NCBI GenBank assembly: GCA_020634755.1
Contig: JACKBC010000015.1
Span: 77,414-141,413, forward strand
Length of the DNA: 64,000 nucleotides
Source: Caldilineaceae bacterium
GTDB lineage: Bacteria > Chloroflexota > Anaerolineae > Caldilineales > Caldilineaceae
Reading direction: 5' to 3'
Position numbers and translations under genes: made by a program. Below are positions 1 to 8,734 of the stretch, in pieces; the first letter of the stretch is position 1; every line of letters begins with the position of its first letter. The notes beneath the pieces are model-generated. The model did no database searches. It had not been told where the DNA came from and saw only the letters and a program-made list of their open reading frames with translations.

Positions 1-2
1 AG

Positions 3-98
3 GTTTACCCATTCACCGAATATCAAATTGAAACATTGCTGACCCGAGCAGATGCCTTCGCTAAACTTAACCCACCATCCGCAACGCCAGGGGGCTGA
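3..98 (+). CDS. possible 3' end of an upstream gene (partial)
   Basis: An open frame enters from the left edge and stops with TGA at 96-98, giving about 31 codons. It overlaps the start of the next gene by 47 bases in another frame. The residues match no family I recognise. It could be the tail of a co-transcribed gene or a chance opening; only sequence left of the window can decide. Confidence 0.25.
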   Translation, partial: VYPFTEYQIETLLTRADAFAKLNPPSATPGG

Positions 99-528
99 CT
101 GCCTTGCCGCATGTGCTTGGATGGCCCTTGATTTTGTGGGTGTGTATATTCGGTATGAACGTTTATTGCAACTGCTCAAGGTTCGGCAGGGCAGCGGTGC
201 TTCATTTCTCAATCTTGCGCTTCTGGAGAGTCATTTCAATTCGCTCTCGGTAGTCATTGCACGCGAATATGACGATCCCATGGGTCTGTTAGAGACCTAC
301 CTCGTAAATAGCTATCCAGTGCTTGCATCTGTACATACGATCGATTTGCCATATTGGGCTGGTGAGGCCGTCGATCACGCTGTGGTTATAGCTGGACTAG
401 ATGAAGCTACCCTATTGATTTATGATCCCTGGTTCACTGCGGCGCCGCAAACGGTTGCGTCTATTCAATTTGAATCAGCCTGGATGCGTCACACCTTTCT
501 ATACGCCATTATTACGAAACGAGCATAA
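52..528 (+). CDS. C39-like cysteine peptidase-fold protein
   Basis: The 158-residue protein has the layout of the peptidase C39-like family: a catalytic-type Cys near the N-terminus (C17 in GADCLAAC), a His in VDHAVVIAG (H109) and an Asp in LLIYDPW (D125). C39 domains cleave double-glycine leaders in bacteriocin exporters, but free-standing C39-like proteins such as this one have no ABC transporter and mostly unknown substrates. No signal peptide or membrane segment is visible. It ends 5 bases before hemL and is probably co-transcribed with it. The fold call is reasonably secure; the substrate is unknown. Confidence 0.6.
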   Translation: MPSLNLTHHPQRQGADCLAACAWMALDFVGVYIRYERLLQLLKVRQGSGASFLNLALLESHFNSLSVVIAREYDDPMGLLETYLVNSYPVLASVHTIDLPYWAGEAVDHAVVIAGLDEATLLIYDPWFTAAPQTVASIQFESAWMRHTFLYAIITKRA

Positions 529-533
529 ATCCC

Positions 534-1832
534 ATGAATACCTCAAAATCTGAACAACTTTTTGCTGCGGCCCAAACGCTCACCCCTGGTGGCGTCAACA
601 GCCCCGTGCGTGCGTTTAAGAGCGTGGGCGGCACGCCGCGCTTTATTGAGCGGGGCGCGGGCGCCTATATGTGGGATGCCGACGGCAACCGCTATATAGA
701 CTATATGCTCTCTTGGGGTCCGCTGATTTTGGGCCATGCCCACCCTGCGGTGGTGGAAGCACTGCAAAAAGCGGCGGCGCGCGGCACCAGCTACGGTGCG
801 CCCACGGCATTGGAAAATGAATTGGCCCAGCTTGTGATTGATACCGTGCCGTCGGTGGAGATGGTGCGCTTTGTCAACAGCGGCACCGAAGCGTGCATGA
901 GCGCGCTGCGGCTGGCCCGCGCCTATACTGGGCGCAGCAAGATCATCAAGTTTGCTGGCTGCTATCACGGCCATGCCGACATGCTGTTGGTGCAGGCCGG
1001 CAGCGGCGTGGCCACGCTGGGCCTGCCCGATTCGCCCGGCGTGCCCGCTGCGGTCACCGGTGACACGCTGACGGCTGAGTTTAACGACCTGGAGGCGGTG
1101 CGCCAGCTTTTTGCCCAATATCCCAATGAAATTGCCGGGCTCATTGTCGAGCCCATTGCGGCCAATATGGGCTTTGTGCTGCCACAAGAGGGCTATTTGC
1201 AAGGGCTGGCCGATCTGTGTCATCAACATGGCGCGCTCTTTATAATGGACGAAGTGATGACCGGCTTTCGCGTGGCGCCCGGTGGCGCCCAGGCCGCTTG
1301 GGGATTGGCGCCGGACATTACCTGTTTGGGCAAGGTCATTGGCGGCGGTCTGCCCGTGGGCGCATACGCGGGCAAGCGCGACATTATGCAGACGGTGGCG
1401 CCGGCGGGACCCATGTATCAAGCCGGTACGCTCTCCGGCAATCCGCTGGCCATGACTGCCGGGTTGGCCACCATCCGCACGCTGCTGGAACCAGGTGTTT
1501 TCGACGGCATTGCACAGTCCACGACGACGTTGGTACTGGGAATTCAAGCCGCGGCGGCAGAGGCGGGCATCCCCATCCAGGCGAGTCATGCGGGGACGAT
1601 GTTCGGCTTCTATTTCCTCAAGCAGGCCGATGGCCAAATCACCGATTACGCCAGCGCCAAAGAGTATGCCGACACGGCGCGCTATGGGCGTTACTTCCAT
1701 GCTTTGCTAGAACGCGGTGTCTACATGGCGCCCAGTCAGTTTGAGGCGGGCTTTGTGAGCAGCGCACATGGCGAGGCCGAGATTGGCAAGACGTTGGAGG
1801 CAATAGGGGAAGTTTTGACAGAAGTAAAATAA
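534..1832 (+). CDS. hemL: glutamate-1-semialdehyde 2,1-aminomutase
   Basis: This PLP enzyme converts glutamate-1-semialdehyde to 5-aminolevulinate, the first committed tetrapyrrole intermediate in the C5 pathway. The 432-residue length is normal. The PLP-binding lysine is K267 in CLGKVIGGGLPVGAY, with the upstream FIMDEVMTGFR segment that contacts the cofactor and NSGTEACMSALRLARA near residue 115. hemA and the rest of the haem pathway are not in the window. A second in-frame ATG is absent near the start, so the start is clear. Confidence 0.96.
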   Translation: MNTSKSEQLFAAAQTLTPGGVNSPVRAFKSVGGTPRFIERGAGAYMWDADGNRYIDYMLSWGPLILGHAHPAVVEALQKAAARGTSYGAPTALENELAQLVIDTVPSVEMVRFVNSGTEACMSALRLARAYTGRSKIIKFAGCYHGHADMLLVQAGSGVATLGLPDSPGVPAAVTGDTLTAEFNDLEAVRQLFAQYPNEIAGLIVEPIAANMGFVLPQEGYLQGLADLCHQHGALFIMDEVMTGFRVAPGGAQAAWGLAPDITCLGKVIGGGLPVGAYAGKRDIMQTVAPAGPMYQAGTLSGNPLAMTAGLATIRTLLEPGVFDGIAQSTTTLVLGIQAAAAEAGIPIQASHAGTMFGFYFLKQADGQITDYASAKEYADTARYGRYFHALLERGVYMAPSQFEAGFVSSAHGEAEIGKTLEAIGEVLTEVK

Positions 1833-2043
1833 AAGAGGTTCAATCGGATTTCGGGGGATAAATGAGCGCCAGCGTAGCGGCGGCTGAGCTTGTCGAAGCC
1901 AAAGCAAGTCAACCCCTAAGATCCCCAAGAGCCGAAAAGAATACTGCGTGCTGGATAAGCGGTTTTTACAAATTCTATACAGTGCCAGGCCATCGGTACT
2001 TTACGCCAAGGCTTGATAAACGTTCAGAAATAAGTTGGCGACC

Positions 2044-2076
2044 AAACCTGTCAGATCTCGCAGACCTAACAGGTTT
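2044..2076. repeat. inverted repeat in hemL/glycosyltransferase gap
   Basis: Arms AAACCTGT and ACAGGTTT face each other across about 17 bases in the gap between two convergent genes. The same core (ACCTGTCAGGTC) forms a longer, perfect palindrome at 57763-57795, so it is likely a REP-type unit. It may also serve as a bidirectional transcription stop. Confidence 0.45.
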
Positions 2077-2087
2077 ATATCCACAAG

Positions 2088-3326
2088 TTATTTTTGAACG
2101 ATGGCTTCGAACAGATCGGCGGCGCGGGAAATGCCTCCCAGCGTCGCCATTTCTTTTTGGAGCGCCAGCGCGTTTTGCTGATAGGCTGAATCTTCGGTGA
2201 GCATCTCCGTCAGCAACTGGGCCAGTGCATCAATCGTCACATGCTGCGGGCGGATGCCCACACCTACCTGGCTGCGCGTTACGCCATGGGCTTGGTGCAT
2301 CTGATCGGCGGCGTGCGGCACCACAATTTGGGGAATGCCGTGGCGCGCCAAGGCGTGGGTCGTGCCGGCGCCGCCGTGGTGAATGGCCGCGCCCACGGCA
2401 GGCAACACGGCGGCGAATTCAATCCGCGCCAGCACCACGGCAGATCTGGCCAACCCGGTCCGCAAACGCTGTAGCTGGACTGGGGGCCACTGGCCACCCA
2501 GCACGACCAGCGGCAGCGCGCCCACTCGTTCAGCCGCATGGCTGGCAGCAATAAAGAAGTTGGGGTCAAGCTGAAAACTGGTGCCCAGCGTGATCAATAC
2601 CCACGGCAGATCGGCAATGGCTTCGTGATTGAGCAGTTGTGCGCTGGGGTCTTGGGCATCCAAATCGGGCGGCGCTTTGGCCCGTCCCCCCACGTGAACC
2701 GTTTGGGGCAAAAAAGAAAGCCCATGATACCAACTGGGACACCAGAAGGTAAGGTGTAAGTGGGGGGAAAGCAGTGCCGGGGGGCCGCTGGTCGTCCAGT
2801 TTGTCCCAGCCGCGCCAAATTGTTGCAGAAGCGCATCCAGCCGTTCACGCGCCATTTCGGAGATGATGATCGTGGCGTCGGAAATGTCCGCCTGATAGGC
2901 TGGCCAGCCCACAACCGCAAAGGGAACGTCAAGCCGTTCGGCCACAATGGCGGCCGCGCTCATAAAATTTTCGCCCAGAACCAGATCGGGCTGAAATGCT
3001 TGTGCCGCGGCCAGCAGTTCTGTTACCGCCCGCGATACGCGATCCACATCCAGCCATTGGTCCAACGCGCGTTCGGCGCGCAGGCGCTGCTGGGCATCGG
3101 CATCCATATCGGGCGGCGGAGTAAGCGGGGGCGGAGGCGGCCAGCGCCAGCCTGTTTCGGCTAACTGCTGAAAGGCCAGTCCGGCCCGCGCAATCGGAGA
3201 CCGCACCGCGTCGCCGCTAGCCCACAGCACTTGATGGCCGCGGTGGGCCAATTCCACGGCTGTGTCCAAATAGCCGCCCCAATCCAAATGACCGGGCAAT
3301 TGGGCTGAAGCTGCCAAAATACGCAT
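2088..3326 (-). CDS. GT1-family (MGT-like) glycosyltransferase
   Basis: The 412-residue protein is a GT-B fold glycosyltransferase of the UDP-glucosyl/glucuronosyl type. The C-terminal half carries the donor-binding signature HHGGAGTTHALARHGIPQ followed by VVPHAADQMHQA, and the N-terminal half has an acceptor-domain opening ILAASAQLPGHL. Such enzymes glycosylate lipids, carotenoids or secondary metabolites; the acceptor cannot be read from sequence. It starts 6 bases after the upstream cytochrome c/dehydrogenase lipoprotein and is probably its operon partner. Confidence 0.85.
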   Translation of the reverse strand: MRILAASAQLPGHLDWGGYLDTAVELAHRGHQVLWASGDAVRSPIARAGLAFQQLAETGWRWPPPPPLTPPPDMDADAQQRLRAERALDQWLDVDRVSRAVTELLAAAQAFQPDLVLGENFMSAAAIVAERLDVPFAVVGWPAYQADISDATIIISEMARERLDALLQQFGAAGTNWTTSGPPALLSPHLHLTFWCPSWYHGLSFLPQTVHVGGRAKAPPDLDAQDPSAQLLNHEAIADLPWVLITLGTSFQLDPNFFIAASHAAERVGALPLVVLGGQWPPVQLQRLRTGLARSAVVLARIEFAAVLPAVGAAIHHGGAGTTHALARHGIPQIVVPHAADQMHQAHGVTRSQVGVGIRPQHVTIDALAQLLTEMLTEDSAYQQNALALQKEMATLGGISRAADLFEAIVQK

Positions 3327-3332
3327 GGTGAT

Positions 3333-5417
3333 TTATCCGCAACCTGGTGTCATGCGGTAAAGGCCACCAGTGCCGGTGCCAATCCAGAGCGCACCGTCGG
3401 GCGCAGTGGCCAGGCTAATCAGCGGCCAGACCAGCATGACGCGTTCGGAAATCACCTGGCCGTTGGCGGCGCGACCCACGCGATAGAGCCCCGGTTGACG
3501 ACCATATTGGCCATAAAAAAGGGTGCCATAGGCCCAAGTAATACCCGTGGGCGCCGCCGTGTTTGGCAAAACAATGGCCGGCGCACGCCAATTGGGGTTG
3601 GCGCCGGTTAGCGCCAAGGGAAAGCCATAATAGGGAGTGGCTCCTTCGGGCGTGCCGCCCGGTACACTGCTGGGGTCAAAGACATTGACTTCATCGCCGG
3701 CACTAATGCCTTCCGGCACATTGGTGGAGCCGTTATCGGTAAACCAAAGGCGACCATCAGGCGCCCGCGTAATGCCATAGGGGTTGCGTACCCCGCGCGC
3801 CACCGTCTGGAAATTGTTGATGGAGCGCTCGCTCAGAAGCTGATCGAGCGGCGCCCGTACAATGCGCGCAGCCAGACCATTGCCGCCGGAAACAATGTTT
3901 TGAGCGGCGTCTTCGCTAATATTTTCCAGCGGACCGTCGGACCAGCCATCGCGCACGCCGCCCGCCGATACGTAGACCCAGCCATCGGACACCACAATGC
4001 CGTTGTTGGCGTGGAAAAGCTGGCTCTGCACGGCAAAGCCACCCGCCAGCTTTTCATAGCTGCCGCCATCGGGGATGCGCCCCACCTCGCCGGCCCGGCT
4101 GACATAGAGCGCTCCATTGGCATAATTCAGGCCCGTAATGCGCGGTGACTCGGTCAGAATTTCACCGTATCCACCGTCGCTGTTGCTGTCGTGCACCACA
4201 ATCGAGCGGCTGGGGTGGAACGCATCCAGCAGCACCAAGGGATCCACATTCTGTCCGCTGGGCGAGGCGTCAAGCGCAATAAAGAGCCGTCCATCAGGCG
4301 CAAAGGCTAGCGCCGTGATGCTGCGATCTTGGTTGGCCAAACGGGGCAAACGCTGTTCAATACAAAAGCCGCCCTGCGGAATCAGAAATGGATCGGCGTC
4401 TGAAGGAGGCGCCAAGCCCAATGTAGGGGCAATAGCACCGGAAACGGTGCTTCCGCTGTCGGCTGGGGCCGGCGCGGCGGCTGCCGCAGAATCGCCACTG
4501 CTGGCCGCGCTGCTGCTGGCCGCTGGTTCGGGCGTCAAAAATTGGGCGATGGTCTCTTCGTCCGGCTCAACGCCGCAGCTTAAGAATTGCAGCAAGCGGC
4601 CATTGACCAACGTTTGCGGGTCGGCCACCTCTTCATCACAAGTCGCGTTGGTTGCCAGATCCACATCTTGGGGATTGAGCGCCAGCCATAGCTCGGACAA
4701 TCTGGGGATGCCGGAGCGCTGCCGCGGGGCGCCGGCGTTGATCCAGGCCTCGATGATCGACTTTTCTTCATCCGATAGCTGGCCAATCAGCGGCATTTTG
4801 CCTGTAGAAACCATCTCCCACAGGCGTGAATTTTGGGCATCGCCCGGCTCGATCACGGGGCCGTTGACGCTGCCTTTGAGCAGCGCGTCATAATCGGTTA
4901 CTTGCAGTTCATTGATTTGCGCCACGGCGCCGTGACAGCTATTGCAATTCTGGTTGAAGATGGGATAGATATCTTCTTCGTAGCCCAAGGTGTAGCTCGC
5001 ATCGCTATTCACATTTTTAAGCGATGAGAGCGGTTCAGCCTGATCTTCGGCATAGACGCCGGTGACGCGCACGAGGCGACCGCGCGGCGTGCGTCCCATA
5101 CGGCATGAACCGGATACGGGCTCTGCGCGCACGTTGCTATTTTCCAACGTTAGCCCATAAACAACTTTGTCGGTGGAAAGACAGGCCAGCGCGCCTTCTA
5201 ACGTGGTTACGGCGCTGGAGCGCTGCTGTTCAATCCCAAAAATGTTGGGATCTTGAAATGGGAAAGGGGGTGCATCTGCGGGGTCGTGAATTGTCGTTGG
5301 GAAGCCGGTGAATGGTGCAGAGGTTGGCGTTTGGCTATTGACACAGGAGGCGGTGATCAAGGTGAAAATAAAGATGAGACAGCAAACCGGTGCAACCTGG
5401 TGACGTAAAAAATGCAT
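3333..5417 (-). CDS. lipoprotein with cytochrome c domain and sugar-dehydrogenase-like beta-propeller
   Basis: The 694-residue protein begins with a lipoprotein signal peptide whose lipobox ends at C25 (LITASC). A haem c site C158-x-x-C161-H162 (NCNSCHG) follows, with a probable Met ligand in STGKMPLIG near residue 208, typical of planctomycete-type cytochrome c domains. After an Ala/Ser-rich linker (about residues 295-330), residues 350-694 resemble the PQQ-dependent glucose/sorbosone dehydrogenase beta-propeller (FCIEQRLPRLANQDRSITAL, VRNPYGITRAPDGRLWF). It would sit on the outer face of the membrane and could pass electrons from a sugar or alcohol to its own haem. The ATG has an AGGAA Shine-Dalgarno at 5424-5428. 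Confidence 0.75.
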   Translation of the reverse strand: MHFLRHQVAPVCCLIFIFTLITASCVNSQTPTSAPFTGFPTTIHDPADAPPFPFQDPNIFGIEQQRSSAVTTLEGALACLSTDKVVYGLTLENSNVRAEPVSGSCRMGRTPRGRLVRVTGVYAEDQAEPLSSLKNVNSDASYTLGYEEDIYPIFNQNCNSCHGAVAQINELQVTDYDALLKGSVNGPVIEPGDAQNSRLWEMVSTGKMPLIGQLSDEEKSIIEAWINAGAPRQRSGIPRLSELWLALNPQDVDLATNATCDEEVADPQTLVNGRLLQFLSCGVEPDEETIAQFLTPEPAASSSAASSGDSAAAAAPAPADSGSTVSGAIAPTLGLAPPSDADPFLIPQGGFCIEQRLPRLANQDRSITALAFAPDGRLFIALDASPSGQNVDPLVLLDAFHPSRSIVVHDSNSDGGYGEILTESPRITGLNYANGALYVSRAGEVGRIPDGGSYEKLAGGFAVQSQLFHANNGIVVSDGWVYVSAGGVRDGWSDGPLENISEDAAQNIVSGGNGLAARIVRAPLDQLLSERSINNFQTVARGVRNPYGITRAPDGRLWFTDNGSTNVPEGISAGDEVNVFDPSSVPGGTPEGATPYYGFPLALTGANPNWRAPAIVLPNTAAPTGITWAYGTLFYGQYGRQPGLYRVGRAANGQVISERVMLVWPLISLATAPDGALWIGTGTGGLYRMTPGCG

Positions 5418-5448
5418 ATGGATTTCCTGAAACTGGGTGCATAAAGAA

Positions 5449-5524
5449 CCGATCCGTAAATTCGGTCGTGGATCCAGCCACGCTTGATAGCCGCGCGAGA
5501 CGGCACAGCAGATTTACGGACAGA
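5449..5524 (+). repeat. TIR element, family 2 (copy 2a)
   Basis: The left end ACCGATCCGTAAATTCGG and right end AGATTTACGGACAGAC are imperfect inverted copies. Three related units lie at 12055-12130, 56684-56762 and 63611-63686. The unit is about 76 bases with an unconserved centre and no coding capacity, which is MITE-like. It lies just upstream of the cytochrome c/dehydrogenase lipoprotein. Confidence 0.65.
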
Positions 5525-5560
5525 CACTAGTGCCGCAAAAATTAAGCGGCCAGACAACTC

Positions 5561-5636
5561 GTGCTTTGAAGGTTAGCCATGGCAAGTTATGTGAACTTCA
5601 TCAATAAGAACTTCATCAATGTGAACTTCAAAGCAC
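5561..5636. repeat. 76-bp inverted-repeat unit with internal 15-bp tandem repeats
   Basis: Arms GTGCTTTGAAG (5561-5571) and CTTCAAAGCAC (5626-5636) are perfect inverted copies. Inside the right half GAACTTCATCAAT is repeated with a 15-base period, two full copies and a part (5593-5630). It sits directly after the ribF stop and may terminate the operon transcript, although no T-run is seen. Confidence 0.55.
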
Positions 5637-5639
5637 CTA

Positions 5640-6665
5640 CTATTCCTGGACCAAAAACAGCTGGCGAGCCATTGCAATATCGCGGTGAATCTGCGCTACC
5701 AATTCGTCGATGCCGGCAAATTTCTGTTCACCACGCAGGCGGGCCATAAACTCCACTGTCAAAATTTCGTCATATAGATTACCAGATGCTCCGTCTGGCG
5801 GGAAATCGAGCAGGTGTGTTTCAAACCGATGCTCACGGCCATTCACCGTGGGGCGCATGCCAATATTGGTCACGCTGTGATAGGCCGCCAACATGCCGGT
5901 GGCTTTGGCCGCCGGGAAATCGCCCACGTTTAGCGAGTGCGTCGGCGACAGTGGAACATAGGTGCGCGTGGCATAGACGCCATCTTGCGGCAACATTTTG
6001 TGGGGCGCCGTCTGCAAATTTGCCGTGGGAATACCGATGGTGTTGCCGCGGTGATCGCCTTCTATCACCCGGCCAGTCACATGATAGGGGCGGCTCAGTA
6101 GCTCGGCTGCTTCTGCCACCTCACCCGTTTGCAGCAGCTGGCGGATGTGGCTGCTGCGCGCGGCTTTGCCATTCCAATCTACCGGCTCAATTACGTGCAG
6201 CTCGTACCCCAATTCTGCGCCCAATTCCCCCAGACGTTCAATATTGCCGGAACGCCCCTTGCCCAAAGCAAAATCGGGACCCACTGCCAGTATTTGCAGA
6301 TTCAAATGGGCGCGCAGTAGCTGCATAAATTCGGCGGCGCGCAGACCGGCAATTTCCGGCGTAAAGGGCTGAATAATGCCTAAATCGGCGCCGGCCCGGG
6401 CCGCAAATTGAATACGTTCTTGCGGAAGCGTTAAGAGTTGAATGGGTTTGTCTGGCCGCAAAACGGCCAGGGGATGCGGGTCGAAGGTCAAAAGGCCAAT
6501 GGCGGGCGCAGGCATATCAGGCTGTTGCGCGGCCGCTTGGGCTGCTAATTCGGCCATAATGTGCAGCAGCGCCTGATGGCCCCGGTGTAGTCCATCAAAG
6601 TTGCCAATGGTGAGAATGGTGGGCCGTTCCAGGCGCACCGTGCGGAGATCGGTGATCAGTTGCAT
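5640..6665 (-). CDS. ribF: bifunctional riboflavin kinase/FAD synthetase
   Basis: RibF phosphorylates riboflavin to FMN and adenylylates FMN to FAD. The N-terminal nucleotidyltransferase domain shows TIGNFDGLHRGHQALL, matching the NFDGxHxGH motif. The C-terminal kinase domain shows GDHRGNTIGIPTANL, where the family has G-x-x-x-G-x-P-T-A-N. It is the last gene of the nusA-to-ribF operon. The ATG used here is 2 bases beyond the truB TGA; a TTG at 6671 overlapping that stop would add two residues. The weak ribosome site suggests translation coupled to truB. Confidence 0.93.
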   Translation of the reverse strand: MQLITDLRTVRLERPTILTIGNFDGLHRGHQALLHIMAELAAQAAAQQPDMPAPAIGLLTFDPHPLAVLRPDKPIQLLTLPQERIQFAARAGADLGIIQPFTPEIAGLRAAEFMQLLRAHLNLQILAVGPDFALGKGRSGNIERLGELGAELGYELHVIEPVDWNGKAARSSHIRQLLQTGEVAEAAELLSRPYHVTGRVIEGDHRGNTIGIPTANLQTAPHKMLPQDGVYATRTYVPLSPTHSLNVGDFPAAKATGMLAAYHSVTNIGMRPTVNGREHRFETHLLDFPPDGASGNLYDEILTVEFMARLRGEQKFAGIDELVAQIHRDIAMARQLFLVQE

Positions 6666-6667
6666 TG

Positions 6668-7663
6668 TCAAGATTCTGTATTAAACCACTTTTCGGCTTT
6701 CCAAATGGTGGCCGGGTTGGCGCTATCTGTGTCTTGCGCTACACCCAAACAGCGGATAATACCCGCAAAGCTGCCGTCGGTGGCGTATGCTTGCGCCAGA
6801 CCCTCTACAGGGGGTGGTCCGGCCACAATCGGTGTTTTTTGGCCGTAGCCCAAGCGCGTATGGGCTTCCTCATCCAGCGTCAGCTGTGGCAGGTCTAGCC
6901 GCGTGCCCAGGGGCAGCAGCATTTCGGCAAAGCGCTGCTGCTGGATAGCGCTCTCGATCTGGGGCAGCGTGTGCGCGTCGGCTAGCCCAAACGGTCCAGC
7001 CTGTTCGCGGCGCAAAATGTCTAAATAGGCACAAGAATGGAGTACCTGCCCCAAATCGTGGGCCAGACTGCGTATATACGCGCCGGCCGAACAGCGAATG
7101 CGCATACAAATGCGGTTGGGCGGTGTATAGGCCAGCAGCTCCAATTGGTGAAAGGTAATGGGGCGCGGCGCCAGCGCCGCGGTTTCGCCACGCCGCGCTT
7201 TGCGATGCAGACTTTCGCCCTGCATTTTCAGCGCAGAGAAGAGCGGCGGCACCTGCTGCACCTCACCGCGGAATTGGGCCAGCGCCCGCTCAATTTGCGC
7301 TTCATCTAGCTGCGGAACGGGCGCCTGCTGGGTAATGCGCCCCAGGGCGTCATACGTATCGGTAGCCGCACCCAGCATAATTTCGGCATAGTATTGCTTA
7401 TCATGGCGCTGGTAATATTCAACCAGCCGCGTGGCCACACCCAGACAAAGCACTAAAACGCCGCTGGCCATGGGGTCCAATGTCCCCGTGTGGCCAATCC
7501 GGCGTTCCTGGCTCCAACGGCGAACCTGCTGAACGACATCGTGGCTGGTGGGCAGCTTGCGATTCGTGTCGCCAGGTTCAGATTCAGTTTGGGGCGGGGC
7601 CGCGTCATCATTGCGCGTTTTCCCCGGCTTATCGACAATCAACAGTCCGTTATATTGAGACAC
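6668..7663 (-). CDS. truB: tRNA pseudouridine(55) synthase with N-terminal insertion
   Basis: TruB makes pseudouridine 55 in the T-loop of tRNAs. The catalytic aspartate lies in GHTGTLDPMASGVL, and a C-terminal PUA-like tail follows. The start is GTG (7661-7663). An oddity sits in the first motif: the usual KPxGxTSHD segment is split by about 20 hydrophilic residues between DKPGK and PTSHDVVQQVRR. The fold and catalytic residues otherwise look intact. It lies between the DHH phosphoesterase and ribF. Confidence 0.93.
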   Translation of the reverse strand: MSQYNGLLIVDKPGKTRNDDAAPPQTESEPGDTNRKLPTSHDVVQQVRRWSQERRIGHTGTLDPMASGVLVLCLGVATRLVEYYQRHDKQYYAEIMLGAATDTYDALGRITQQAPVPQLDEAQIERALAQFRGEVQQVPPLFSALKMQGESLHRKARRGETAALAPRPITFHQLELLAYTPPNRICMRIRCSAGAYIRSLAHDLGQVLHSCAYLDILRREQAGPFGLADAHTLPQIESAIQQQRFAEMLLPLGTRLDLPQLTLDEEAHTRLGYGQKTPIVAGPPPVEGLAQAYATDGSFAGIIRCLGVAQDTDSANPATIWKAEKWFNTES

Positions 7664-7720
7664 GGGTTTGGGTTTCTCTGCCTTCCGCTTGCCAAGTGAC
7701 GGAAGCGTTTACGCGGCCGG

Positions 7721-8734
7721 CTAGCTCGCGGCCAACCCTTTGCGGCGGGCCTGTTTGAGCAGCTCCACCACACGGGGCGCCACTTCCTCGATTGTGCCCT
7801 GGATGGTGCAGCCACTGGCCGGCGGGTGGCCGCCACCGCCCAATTCAAAGGCAACTTCGCCCACGTTAAAACCAGGGCGGGCTCGGAAGCTACATTCTAC
7901 CGCCGGGCCGCCATTTTCGGCCACTTTCTCCAAGAACACAGCGCTTATATCGGCCTCATTCGCCGTAATTAGCATGCTGCTCAGCTGTACATCACCCGTG
8001 GTCATACCGGCGGCTTTGGTTTGCGCGCGCCGCACGTGGACCCAAATGACGCCTTCGTCGAGCTGTACAGTGGGCAAAACCAATCCCCACAACTTAAACA
8101 GATTGAACGAGCGGCGATTCAGCGCGCGCGCCGTAATATCAGACAGATTGGCTCCCGCGGACATCAGGCGCATGGCTGCTTCCATTACGCGCGCGTTTGT
8201 GTTGCTGGTGCGGAAGCAGAGCGTATCGGTGACCAGGCCCGTTAGCAAACAGGTGGCCAGCGTTTCATCCAGCGGTAGCCCTAGACTATCGACGAGATAG
8301 ACCAACATTTGGCAGGTAGCGGCACAATCGGGCGCCACCCAATTTATATGACCAAAACGCGTGTTGGTAATATGGTGGTCGATGACAAAAAGCGGAATAT
8401 GGGCGTGGGCTTCGCTGCGATAGATATGGCCCATGCGGTCGACGCTGGATGCATCCAGGCAGATGATCAGATCATACGCATCGGTTATCTGTTTGGGGCC
8501 GACAATGTCAGCGGCGCCGGGCAGAAACTTGAGTTCGGCGGGCGTCTCATCCTGCAACGCCAATGTGGTGGTTGCCCCCAAACGGTGCATAATATGGCCC
8601 ATGCCGGTTAAGCTGCCCAGCGCATCGCCGTCGGGCGCTACGTGGCTGACGCAAAGCACATGGCGGCTGTTGCGTAAACCGGCCAAAAGTGCCTCGTCAA
8701 TGGCAGAAGCTTCGCTTGAAACATCCTCATTCAT
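7721..8734 (-). CDS. nrnA: DHH/DHHA1 phosphoesterase, NrnA-like
   Basis: The 337-residue protein has the DHH-family metal motifs: DGDALGS near residue 38, a central Asp in LIICLDAS, VIDHHITN near residue 118 and the C-terminal DHHA1 glycine patch GGGGHPPASGCTI. Members degrade nanoRNAs or pAp. The position between rbfA and truB is the usual one for this family in Gram-positive-type and Chloroflexota operons. The ATG overlaps the rbfA stop in ATGA, indicating coupled translation. Confidence 0.88.
   Translation of the reverse strand: MNEDVSSEASAIDEALLAGLRNSRHVLCVSHVAPDGDALGSLTGMGHIMHRLGATTTLALQDETPAELKFLPGAADIVGPKQITDAYDLIICLDASSVDRMGHIYRSEAHAHIPLFVIDHHITNTRFGHINWVAPDCAATCQMLVYLVDSLGLPLDETLATCLLTGLVTDTLCFRTSNTNARVMEAAMRLMSAGANLSDITARALNRRSFNLFKLWGLVLPTVQLDEGVIWVHVRRAQTKAAGMTTGDVQLSSMLITANEADISAVFLEKVAENGGPAVECSFRARPGFNVGEVAFELGGGGHPPASGCTIQGTIEEVAPRVVELLKQARRKGLAAS

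Noticed and set aside
543..1700. 385-codon minus-strand frame opposite hemL
   Set aside because: It is the antisense of a clear hemL; the His/Arg/Gly-rich text has no family features and arises from GC-rich codon use.
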